Positions 50,436 through 61,732 of a stretch of 64,000 nt of DNA are shown here, piece by piece. The notes under the pieces are model-generated. The model was not told the origin of the DNA and ran no database searches. It worked only from the letters and a program-made list of their open reading frames with translations. Source of the stretch: Hirudinaria manillensis (Eukaryota; Annelida; Clitellata; Hirudinida; Hirudinidae); the NCBI GenBank assembly GCA_034509925.1, contig CM067530.1, positions 4,163,501-4,227,500 on the forward strand. The letters are read 5' to 3'. Within the stretch, counting starts at the first letter, position 1. The number at the start of each line of letters is the position of its first letter. The translations under genes were made by a program, and so were the position numbers.

Positions 50436-52937
50436 ATGCCGACGAGTTATCTCGAACAGCAGCAGAAATACTTTCATAGCAACAACAAAGTCAAAGAATA
50501 TGCCATTCATTCGTCAAAAGTACATTCCGTTGACTGGAACAGTGATGGAAGGAGGCTGGCTTCTGGCAGCTTTGACAAGAGCGTTGTAACTTTTTTACTG
50601 GACAGGGACAGATTGGTAGGAATATTACGAGCACTCAATTAATTATTCAAATTATGACATAGTTATTATTTGTTAGCATTAGGCATAAATTGGATTAGTA
50701 GAAATAATGTGATTACATAGTTAAAATCTGAATGTCCTATAATGGAATGTACAGTAACAAGCTTTTAAGCAAAGGAGGTCGGTCAATGGTGGAGTGATAC
50801 AAAATATTATGGCAAATCATCTGAATATTGTTTCTCAGCGATTATCGTCAACAAACATGAGATAAAATGTAAAACTTCTTAAAGTCATTTGAGCATAGAC
50901 TTTCTAAAGCTCAAATTCAGAGCTTGATGTGTCTTCTTTGCGGTGTTCTGTGGTTTTGAAAAGAAATGCACATTTTGTAATCCTTCTGGGCAGCATAACA
51001 TAATTACTATCAAGTAATTATTATTAAGTCATTTTTGTTTGTTATAAAGACATTCAAAGTATTAAGATGTTTAATAGAAACACAACAAACATGAAAGATG
51101 CCTATTCTTCATCAGACCAAAGATCAAACGTTCAGGGGACACACGGACAGCGTGGATCAACTCTGTTGGCATCCTACCAATCCTGACGTCCTAGCGACGG
51201 CCTCTGGTGACAAAACGGTCCGACTGTGGGATGCTAGGTGCAAGAAATCCGTTGCCACCATCAACACCAAAGGTTGAGATAATTAATTATTTATTTATTT
51301 ATTCATGAACCCAAACCAAAGGGCCAGTACACTGTATGCTAATATTTTATAACAATTCTGGATATAATTGGCTGGAGTTGAGGCTTATTGTTTATGATTG
51401 AACAAATAAATCTTTGCATAAACACTCATATATTAACTTCTCTAAAAGCACTGAACAAATCTTATAGTGTTAGTCAGGTTTTGAATGCAGTTACAAAATA
51501 AGCCTTTACACTTGACTGTCACTTTCTTCTTATTTTGATTTCTTCCTGATTTTATAAGACTGGACATTTAACACCAGGGCAATAGTGCTAAATAAAAAAA
51601 TTGGTAAATAATTAATTGTCATCGACCTATTATGGCTCCTCCCAGGTGAGAACATAAACGTGTGTTGGTCTCCGGACGGACAGACCATTGCCGTGGGCAA
51701 CAAGGAAGACCTTCTGACCTTCATAGACGTGAAGAGTCTAAGGTCGCGACACGAGGAACAGTTCAAGTTCGAGGTCAACGAGATCACGTGGAACACGCAC
51801 GGCGATCTCTTCTTCATAACCAGTGGCCAGGGGAGCATTCACATATGGAGGTATTTGATTATCATTAATTATGTTAACTCTAATTAGCATGAGTTATGTT
51901 AGCATAAATTATGTTAACTTGGATTTTGGGCGTGCAATCCGTCGTGGACGACCGCTTAACTTGTGTTCGTGAGGCCAGACAAGATGGCATTAGATTAGCA
52001 AAGTTTTTTAGTCTACTACATTGTTTTATCTGCAAACGTTGATTAGTAGTTTCTTGTTTATCGAGTTATCATTTTAACATCGTCGTCATTCTAACGTCTG
52101 ATTGGCCGACCTTTGAACCCACCCAGTTATCCTCAGCTGAGGCATCTCCACTCCTTGGATGCTCACCCGGCCAATTGCATCAGCATCGAGTTCGACCCTC
52201 TCGGTCAGTACTTTGCCGTCGGAGGAGCAGACGCCCTCGTCACTCTGTGGGATGCATGCGACGTCGTCTGCGTCTGCACTTTCAGCAGGTGGGTCTGACT
52301 GATGATGATAATGATGATGGTGGTGATAATGATGATGATGATGACGGTCATATGCGATACAATTCTCATGGACAAGATGGATAGATTGATAAATTTTATG
52401 AACTGAATACCATTAAGTTTTATCATCACATGCTTTTAGCATAATACTGATTCCTTGGAAACAAAAGTATTTTGTATTAATAGCGAAATAGTTGCCGGTC
52501 GTGAAATCAATATTCGTGATTCCTTAATTATGCGACCATATGGCCTTCTTGTTAGTGAATTATTTTTATTCCTCAGATTGGATTGGCCAGTCAGGGCCCT
52601 GAGCTTCAGTCACGACGGTAAACTCCTGGCGTCCGCTTCCGAAGATCTCGTCATCGACATAGCGGAAGTTCAAACGGGTGCGTTTTGATCCGAACTCCGA
52701 CCTCGATCGGTCGGACTAATTTCTTCCACATCAATCGTTTGACTCCTCCCCCTCGGATTTTTTCGATCAGGCGAGAAGGTCATCGACATCCCCTGTGAAA
52801 GTCCCACCTTCACCGTGGCCTGGCATCCGAACAAGTACCTGCTGGCTTTCGCGGGAGACGACAAGGACAAGTACGCGAGGGACAACGACGCGGGGACCGT
52901 GAAACTCTTCGGACTGCCGCAGGACGACAGGGATTGA
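50436..52937 (+). CDS. THOC3: THO complex subunit 3 (WD40, TREX mRNA export)
   Basis: Six exons: 50436-50615, 51116-51272, 51646-51850, 52127-52288, 52577-52677 and 52771-52937, giving 323 residues. Near-diagnostic blocks include SSKVHSVDWNSDGRRLASGS, FRGHTDSVDQLCWHP, ENINVCWSPDGQTIAVGN, FKFEVNEITWN, LDWPVRALSFSHDGKLLASA and a C-terminus AGTVKLFGLP. They form a seven-bladed WD40 propeller. THO couples transcription to mRNP packaging and nuclear export; THOC3 (yeast Tex1) is a scaffold subunit. I chose the ATG at 50436 (MPTSYLEQQQKYF) because it is followed by the conserved region after a short leader, as in homologues. An in-frame ATG at 50394 would add 14 residues. All junctions are GT-AG with consistent phases. 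Confidence 0.95.
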
Positions 52938-55578
52938 TTCGACGGAGTCGAGAGAAGGACTCGACTCGAGACCCTTTTCGGCGACCTCCGACGGATTCCG
53001 ATCCGTCATGTCGTGCGGAACTCGAACGTTCGGTCGCGAAATCCGTCGCGAGGCGGTTTTTCGAGTCGAAGGTCGATCGAAGGAACCCTCGCGAGGTTTT
53101 GTTTTTGTACGAAGTTTTGTTTCAAATTGTGGAATGCGGCGTTTTGACAGTTGAACTTTGAATCGTGGTTTCTCGAAGCTTTGATGGAATTAATTCGTTT
53201 ACGTCACGAATGGCATTTAAAATTTAAATCTCTCGACGAGGGGCAGGCGATGGTCACGCGTGTTTTTATTCTGACCGATGGGTGACTTTATGATAATCGT
53301 TCTGAATCTAATTATGGAATCCATTCACTTAAGAGGAGCAGATCTCTTCTTAAAGGTGTCGACTCTCGACTCGTCTGCTTTCCTCGTTCTGACAGCGGCG
53401 GGAAATCAAGTAAGAATTTCGTGTTCCAATTTCTCGCCAGATTAGCCGTGATATTGGAGCGGAGGATTAGACACGCCCGATAGGACTTTATGACTGCCGA
53501 CTGAGTCACGACTGATTGTCGGTCGGCAGGAATCTGCGCGTCCTTGGCGACGCTGTCGCTGATGTCGTCGTCGCTCCTATGGCTTCAGCCGTCGGGGTGC
53601 TTAGGTATCGCCTTATCTGCACGGCCAAGATAATTATTTAATTATAAATTCAACGATTACGTGACCAATTGTTCGCCGAGAGTCGCATGCAATCGTTGGC
53701 ACTCAACGATTCACGTGTTCCTCCTTTGGTGAAGGTCCGTCTAACTTTCTTTTGGGGAATTCCTAATTGGCTTCATTCATTCAGAAGGATGTCAAGACTG
53801 CAAAGTGATCCCTCATTGTTTACAATAATAGTAATTATTATTATTATTATTATTATAGTTTTTTTTGTAATTAATAATAGTTATTATTATTAGTAACATC
53901 AATATTGGTTTTCATTTTAATTGTTTCCTGCCAATAATTCGGAGAGAAAGACTTAACGCCTGAAAGAATTCGAATTGAAATTGGAAAAATAATTCCCCCG
54001 TTGTCTCAGTCGAGAGTCTGCGCGTTCGAATCCAGTTCCGAGACGTTCCTTAGATTCACTGGTGACCATCGTCGCGGTTGATCGGTTGCCATTGGTTACC
54101 GCTGGTGCTATATAAATGCAGTAATTTCTAAACTTTACGGGAATTTCGGATTCAAGGTGAAAGGTTAAATGTCAGAGGCTGAAACTGCTTTTACTTGCAG
54201 GATGATGATAATGATGGTCAGTTAGTCTACCGATTATTTCTTCGAAACCGTACATCAAACCGAACGGCATGGACATTAATACACCTGAGTAAATTGAATG
54301 CTTGGTAATGAGGATAGATGGGCGAATGAATGGATGGATGGATGAGTGAATGACTGAATGAACGGATGGATGGATGGATGGGAGGAGTTCACATTCCAGC
54401 CAGTAAACATCTCTTCAGCACTATAAAGACGACCATTGATTCCAGGAAGGCATTGAAACAGTTGAATCGAAGCCGATGTGACGTCATTGATTACGTTGTG
54501 TGCCTCGTATAACATTTCTTTGCTTACTATGGACAGCACTGTGAAGGAGGTTGCAAACAATTAATTTATTTTATTTTTTTATTTCCGGAAATTTGGTTTT
54601 AATTCAATAAATTATTTGTTACAACATGTCCTGAGGTTAAAATGATAGCCACATGATTGTTAATAATAATAATATAATAATAATAATAATAACTAATGAT
54701 CACAATAACAACTAATAATTCGTTAAGTCAGAGATTTCTCTGATGTTATTACATGAATTTTAGCCAAAAAATTATAGGAAAATATGCAAAAAAAAGTTAA
54801 TGTTATTGGTTAATATTATATGAAATTGCGTGATTTATAACTTATAATTTATGGAGCAAATGGTTTATGAAAAGGAATTAATTCTTGAAAGTCTGTGAAA
54901 GGTAAAATTGAAACGATGTGTTGAAACTCATCTGAAATTATTGTATTTTGAGTAGAAATACAATGGAATTCTGATATTTTATATCCATCCATCCATCTGT
55001 CTGTCATTCATCAATCCATCCATCCATCTGTCTGTCATCCAGCATTCCATCAACCCATCCATCTATTTAGCCAAGCATTCCTTCGTAATTAAATTTTTTG
55101 TCCATTTGCGTCTCCTTTGATGGGTTTTTGATGGAATTTCGAGAAAATAAAAGATCATTAAATATTAATTCTTAATTTTTCTCATTCACTTTATTTTCAT
55201 CTTTTGTTATCGTTTTAAAGTTTTACTAAGTTGAACAAAATAACTTGTGGAATATTTAAAATTTAATTAAATTTGGAATTGATGGACGAATAGATGGATG
55301 AATGTAAAGATAGATAGATGGATGGAAGGATTGAATAGATGGATGGACGAACTGATGGATGAAGAAGTGGCCGTTCAACATGAAGTTCAAAGAACTCTTA
55401 AAGATTTTGTGCACGAAACAAAATGTTTCATGCTCGGAGAAGCAAAAACATTGACGTCGATGAGGGTAGTTTATCATCTTACATCATCATCAACATCAAA
55501 GCTAATAACATTATAATTATATTATTATAATATTATTATAATTAAAGTAATATCGTCATCAGGTTATCAAATTTTCAG
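52938..55578. other. THOC3 3' flank and non-coding DNA
   Basis: The first ~200 bases are GC-rich and probably 3' untranslated. A splice-bounded GC-rich segment at about 53531-53605 and open segments near 54385-54540 (either strand) and 55375-55480 look weakly exon-like, but none joins convincingly. GGAT/ATCC tetranucleotide tracts occur at 54325-54382, 54985-55060 and 55270-55365. A tRNA-like B box (GTTCGAATCC) lies at 54024-54033. Confidence 0.45.
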
Positions 55579-55912
55579 GTCTCCTTGAAAGACAATCCCC
55601 GCCTGCCCGGAAGTTGAAATGCGCAGCGCAATGACGTCACAGTTAGAGCTGGTCACGTGCCTCATTCTGATTGGTCGTGTCATAAAGGGACCCTCACTGG
55701 AATCAGGTCGGTTAGTCGGGCGTTGTTGGAGGCGTTTGTGTTACTTTAAGACATTTTCAATTATCTACTCAGCTTGGAATGTAATCCGTCCATCCATATT
55801 TCATCTTATTCACTCACTCACTCACTCACACAGTCGGATATTGGTATTTGACGTGTTTTGTTATTGACCTGGACGATATTGACATAATTTTTTGTCCACT
55901 TCAGTAACATCA

Positions 55913-55958
55913 TTCACTCACTCACTCACTCACTCACTCACTCACTCACTCACTCACT
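55913..55958. repeat. (CACT)n tetranucleotide microsatellite
   Basis: About eleven CACT units occur without interruption. A shorter related run lies at about 55810-55828. Confidence 0.93.
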
Positions 55959-56415
55959 TTCTCACAAACATTCAGTCAGTTCCTCGCACTTGTTCCTCGT
56001 CCAATTATAATCGATGTATGTTCGTGTCAAGAACTGGTTCGGATTTCCATATATCATCGTCGTCGTCATCGTAACCACCACCACCATCGTCGTCGTCGTC
56101 GTCATCATCTGATTGAATGCCGAACATCACGGTACTCTGTGTTTCCATTGAGAACTTGTAGACAACGTTGTCAGTGATGGATGGACAGAGAAGAGGACGT
56201 CGTGGGTGAACGACTTCAACGTCAAACGGTTTTGTGATTGAACGTTTGTTTGGTTGGTCTTCCGATTGACCGGAGTGATTGATATTGCGATTGATTTAGA
56301 AAGTTGTTCGTGCAGTAAATTGGAGCAACGACCAAGTGCTATTCGTCAAACGATGTACTTCTTCATCGGTCACTGAGATTACTCATCCACACAGTCACTC
56401 GTTCATTCAACCGTT

Positions 56416-56416
56416 C

Positions 56417-56458
<42 letters not shown>
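56416..56458. repeat. (ATCA)n tetranucleotide microsatellite
   Basis: About ten perfect ATCA units occur in the non-coding region downstream of THOC3. Confidence 0.93.
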
Positions 56459-57936
56459 TGTCCTTTTCCTTCAGTTTCCAATTCAATGCCACGAGACCTC
56501 TTGAAGCAGTTCAGTTTGCATGCGTTGGTTGATTTTATTAATTCGTAGTTCATCTATATTGTTGTGGTTGCAAGTCAATCATCGTCATCATCAATGCCAT
56601 CTTGGAATTCGTTTGAAATTAAGACCCAAAACTTTCTCCTGCTGGCACTTTCTTCTTTTGCCGTCCAAATCTGGGCGAGGTCTTTACACTTCTCGGGCCA
56701 ATCGGATCTTGCAAATGTGGGTCATGCCAGGTCGCACAATCAATCAGAGACGGGAGAGCGTTAATGACATGCAAATTGCATGCAAAAAGATTTTAAATCC
56801 ACCAATAGGAGAAGGAGATCGATTTATGAGAGATTGGGGGCCGTCGGATCGCGGACCGACATACATTTCTCTTTTGATTCATTAGGAACACCGCTTTCAT
56901 TATCATCATCATCATCAATATCATCATCATCACCCACATTACCAAGTCGCCATCCTCATCATCATCGCTACGACCTTAAGTGACCTTTGGGGAGAGTCTG
57001 GCTCCTCCCCATATGAATTCAGCTTCTAATTATAGACAACTAGGAAATGACCTTCAGAAAACAGGATTGAAGTGACTCGAATGAATTTGAGAATTTCCAG
57101 TTCGAAATTGAAAGTGTCCATTTCAGACCTATCCGTGCGGACTGATGTAGTGAGTGAATGAGTGAGTGAGTGAGTGAATGAATGTAGCATGTTCCTGGAT
57201 TAGAAGATGTTTATGCTGGGAGCATTATGCAGACAACGAGCTCCAACTAGGGGTTATTTATAGAAGATCCTGATTTGACCTTTCCGGATTTTTGGGAATT
57301 GAAGGTCACGACCCGACGGGCGTGTTTCGGGCAGAAATTTATTTATAGACCCGGGTTTTTTTGCTTTCGGTACGGAGATGTGTTGTTGCGGCGTCCGCTG
57401 CGTTGTCATGGTTACGGTTGATATGGAAACGAGTGTTATTGCGCTGACCATATCTGTGACGGTGATGATGATGATTACCGTCGACATTAATTTGTGGCGT
57501 CGCACTAGCAAATCATAATATCACCTTTAACTCATCATCATCACCATCGTCGTCATCATCATCATCATCATCATCAACATCATCAACAACAAGGAAGTAT
57601 ATTTAGTTCAGTGATCACGAACATTTCTTGAATTAATTCAAGACGCCATCACTTAGGTCCGTAACCAATGGCAACGAGCATTCCATATTCGCACGCAATC
57701 GCTAAAAAGTAACGATTATTTTAAAACTATTATTAAAAACATTGTTAACATGTATTTAGTATTAATTAATTTAATATTTATTAATTTAATATTAATTATT
57801 TAAATATTAATTAATTTAATATTGTGAAACCCACAGTTAAAGAAAAAAGGAAATTATTTGATCAAATAAAATAAATTTTAAAATGTTTGGGTCGAGAAAT
57901 GCCGGAACAAAAACGGTGTCCACGATTATGAAGTAA

Positions 57937-58077
57937 ATTTATTTGTTTATTTATTTATTTTATTATTTATTTGTTTATTTAATTAATTATTTGTTTGTTT
58001 ATTTAATTAATTATTTGTTTGTTTATTTATTTATTTGTTTATTTAATTAATTATTTGTTTGTTTGTTTATTTATTTA
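57937..58077. repeat. Higher-order TTTA/TTTG repeat block
   Basis: Runs of TTTA and TTTG alternate with the palindromic spacer TTAATTAATTA, which recurs three times at roughly 32-50-base spacing. Confidence 0.85.
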
Positions 58078-60694
58078 ACAAATAAAAACTTTTCTGCCTA
58101 CATTTCGTGACGCTCCGTCAGCTACGTAAAACACGCGATGCAACCCACGTGACCTTTCCGGCCTCTGACCCCGCCCCCTTTTCTCGTGACGTCAGACCGG
58201 CGGAGTCTGAAAACTGCTCAGTGTCTTGCATAATTAATGCAGTCATAATTAGGATTTGACAACCAGAGATGAACATAAATTATCATAACTTAGTCAAATT
58301 AAGTTGAGTTTTTCTTTTAATTTAATACTTATAAAGTGGGCTGGGCTAAAACAAATGTGGGTGTGGCCAGACTTAGAGGTCGAATCCCCTTTCCACGGGG
58401 TTCGGTTGGCACGCCCCTATGCTGGAAGGGCATTCATCTTTGTGGAAGATGGATGACCATTTGCAGGGGTATTATTATTCCGTGGTGGATTCAAAAGATG
58501 AGTGGGTAGAAGTGTACACGATGATGATGGTGATGACGACGACGATGATGATGGTGATGACGACGACGATGATGATGGTGACGATGGAGCACCGCTGATA
58601 ACGATCCTCTAAAAGAGCTGAATGCAGGATTGGTGGATGAAAAAAAAAGGATCAACTTGGAATGAGGAGATTTTAGAGATTTAAGAAATTTAAAAGTTTT
58701 TTTTTTTTAAATTTAATTTAATTTCCTAATAAAAATAAAATAAAAAATGAAATAAAAATCATTTAAAAAACAATTGAAATGAATTTATTTTCATTTCTCA
58801 AACAATTGTTTCCTTAATCTCACTCGGAGAGGCATTTGAATCAGCATTCAAACGGCTTAAAAAATGGGGTCCCGCAGTTAGTGTTGTTGTTGTTGTTAGT
58901 GTTAGAACATGACAATATATCATTACGTGTTTTATTAATATATTTAAATTTATTCATTTATTTATATTTAAATTGTATTAAAGTAATTAGATGACCAATT
59001 ACGTGCGTGCGGACGGTGTTTATGTTAATTAGCTTTGCCAGCGATATCGGCCACTCGATATTTTATCGATGTTTTCAAGATGGCTCGTAAATATACGTGT
59101 TCCCACGTGGATGCTACTGCAGACTCTCTCCAGCCATGATGATGATGATGATGATGTTGGCGACGATGATGATAATGATTATGTTGGTGATGATATTGAT
59201 AATGGGAGTGATGATGACGAGGACGATGAATGACAGAAGGACGGACGTCTGAGAAAGAAAAAGTGACAAAATGGCAGACATCACGTGATATTGGTCCTAA
59301 TTAGCGGACATTTGTTCGCGGAAGAATATTCGAGATAGTTGCAAGAGTATATCCATTAACGTCACCATCATCATCGTCGTCGTCGTCATCACCATAATCA
59401 TCATCATCACCATCCACTCACGTGACGGAACGTCCACAGCAGGTGTTGCTTCATTTATTTATGGGGAGCTTAATTTTATTTATTTCAACTATTTATTCTT
59501 TGCTTTTAATATTTTCTAAATTTCCGGTTTTGTAAGAAAAATTATTTTTATTGTAAATTTGAGGAAGAAATAAACAACTTTCTTTTCAATGTAAGCCATT
59601 TCATCATCGTCGTCGTCGTCGTCATGTTGAAAAGTTGAAACTCCCGCCAAAATTGTAAACCGTAAATTGATTTATACGTAATATTTTAGAAGCCCAATAA
59701 TTGGAATTAAAAATCAAGTAATTCCATTAAAATTGCTTATATAATAAGATTTTATGTAAATATATTTTATATATTTAATTTTATAAATGCGTAATAAATG
59801 TTAATATATGAAACACCACAACTTTAACGTGACTTGTTACATCGTAGCATTAAATTCATGATGAAATTATCAATTCCGGTTTTCAAATTTCTAACAATCA
59901 TTGTATTATAATGTCGTAACAAATTGTGACGATTATATTTATAATATTCTAATTAATATTAATAACCCTAACCATATTATTCTAATTAATATTAATAACC
60001 CTAAACCCCTTGTTATAATTTTATTTTTAAAAACTTTTTCAAAACTTGAAACTCCCTGTTGCATGCTGATGACGTCACATTAATTTAATGACGAAGACAT
60101 TCTCGACGTCACATGATTCATTTCGCTATTTAAATGTTATTTTTAATCATTTTTTAATTGATTTTTTAATTTAATAAAATTTAATAAAACTTAAGAATAT
60201 GTTTCAGTAGGTGATGACCATTACTTTTATCATCGTCATCGTCGTCGACGTCATCATCATCATCATCATCATCATCACCATCATCATCATCGCCTTCATT
60301 GTTGTCGAATTACATTTGGTTTTGAAAATGTTTTCAAACGACGTCTTTTCCATGAATTATTTCGATTAATTTCCTTTTTATATGAAATTTACGAATATTT
60401 ATAAATTCATGAATATTTATAAATTATGAATATTTATAAATTTATGCCTCCTTTTTTTCTTGTTTGCAAATCTCTTGGAAATATTTCATGAACTTGTCAG
60501 GGGAAGGTAATCACAATTTTCAATATCATCATCATCATCGTCATCATCGTCGTCGTCGTCATGATCCATTGACGACAGACGTTCAACTTGCAGAGGACCT
60601 TTGTAAATTCCGAATAGGCAGACGACGCATCATTAACTAAGTTGTCTCGGAGTCCTCCATGTTGGAAATAACCGTGGGCGATAAAACGGAACTC

Positions 60695-60791
60695 AACCTA
60701 AGCCGGGTTGAACGTGAGTGGTTTAACTTCAGCGTGGAAGGATGACTTTGGTGGATTCCTGAGGTACTCGGTTCGAATCCCGGCTTGGGTT
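60695..60791 (+). ncRNA. tRNA-like fragment or SINE head
   Basis: A 13-base inverted repeat with one mismatch (60695-60707 AACCTAAGCCGGG and 60779-60791 CCCGGCTTGGGTT) encloses a Pol III B-box match, GGTTCGAATCC, at 60770-60780. An A-box-like stretch with AGTGGTTTAAC lies near 60717-60727. The distance between acceptor-like arms is about 95 bases. I cannot fold a normal anticodon arm, so it is more likely a tRNA-derived repeat or pseudogene than a working tRNA. Confidence 0.35.
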
Positions 60792-60807
60792 GGTTAGGTT
60801 TCCTTGG

Positions 60808-60865
<58 letters not shown>
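60808..60865. repeat. (ATA)n microsatellite
   Basis: About 19 ATA/AAT units directly follow the tRNA-like segment (17 bases away). A simple tail of this kind is common behind SINEs. Confidence 0.93.
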
Positions 60866-60869
<4 letters not shown>

Positions 60870-61099
60870 CATTTATATGGCGCCGTTTGTCAGTTGTTTG
60901 GAAAGCTTCTTTTGAATTTCCAAATCTGTGCGTGAAACATTCTTATCCTTCACCATTTCTGATCTTAACTCTTAATTGTCGTCATCATCATCATCATCAT
61001 CTTAGTCATCGTCATGAACATAATAATTATAATAATAGTAATAATTATATTAATAATTATATTAATAATTATAATAATCATAATCATCATTACCATCAG

Positions 61100-61568
61100 G
61101 TCGTGCATGCCCTGAGAGCGCTCTCTATCGGCGGAAGAAGACAGAAAGATTCACTCAAGAGCATTTCGTTTGATGAATCTATTTTTAGGCATGCTTGGTA
61201 TTTTTCACCCATCCGTCCGTCCGTCCATCCATCAGTTGTTACGCAACCGTCCTCAGTGACCTGTCATCGATGACGTCAGAGCTTTAATGTTGTTGTTGTT
61301 TTCTTTCATCCTTGAAAATGACTCAATCCCTTGAAAGGTCATCGGATGAATTTCCACACGTGACCTTTGAACCCATTCTGACGTTAAGGAGTTTATTCGA
61401 GCTACGATTGGTGGAAAATACTTGGAGACTTGTTGTTGATTGATTGAACTCAATCGATTGGTTCAATCACTTATTGACTTTGGATTGATTTATTGATTGA
61501 TTGAATAAACCGGTCGGCATTCCAGGAACAAAGAGAAGGCCTTAGCTACATCATGGATTAAATTTTAA
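61100..61568 (+). CDS. Possible orphan C-terminal exon pair (unidentified gene)
   Basis: An acceptor (TACCATCAG) is followed at 61100 by an open segment reading VVHALRALSIGG, RRQKDSLKSISF and DESIFR, which can end in phase 2 at 61188 (GC donor) or 61197 (GT donor). A second acceptor (GGCATTCCAG) at 61525 joins in phase to NKEKALATSWIKF and a stop at 61566-61568. The composition looks coding and unlike the surrounding repeats. No upstream exon was found and I do not recognise the protein. Confidence 0.3.
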
Positions 61569-61574
61569 GTAAAT

Positions 61575-61732
61575 ATAATTAATTAACAATCATAACATTA
61601 TTATTATTATTAAAATCATATTTATTTTATTTATTTTTCCCTCCATCCTATAATTAATTAACAACCATAACATTATTATTATTATTATTATTATTAAAAT
61701 CATATTTATTTTATTTATTTTTCCCTCCATCC
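61575..61732. repeat. ~78-bp tandem duplication
   Basis: Copies at 61575-61649 and 61650-61732 both run from ATAATTAATTAACAA to CCCTCCATCC and differ mainly in the number of ATT units. Confidence 0.93.

Larger units (their letters stand above)
55579..60694. other. Non-coding DNA rich in microsatellites
   Basis: No gene was recognised. Repeats include CACT at 55913-55958, ATCA at 56416-56458, GAT/GAC blocks at 57470, 58524-58580 and 59140-59230, ATC/GTC blocks at 56050-56110, 57535-57575, 59363-59415, 60225-60290 and 60525-60560, and a TTTG/TTTA block at 57937-58077. Short open frames such as 56520-56885 lack splice or family support. Confidence 0.5.

Noticed and set aside
56520..56885. 121-codon plus-strand frame and an overlapping minus-strand peptide-like stretch
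   Set aside because: Neither strand shows convincing acceptor and donor pairs or a recognisable family. It is too weak to annotate as a gene.
59960..60006. AACCCTAA-like words suggestive of telomeric repeat
   Set aside because: Only two copies of TAACCCTAA-like sequence occur, within a duplicated AT-rich segment. There is no array.
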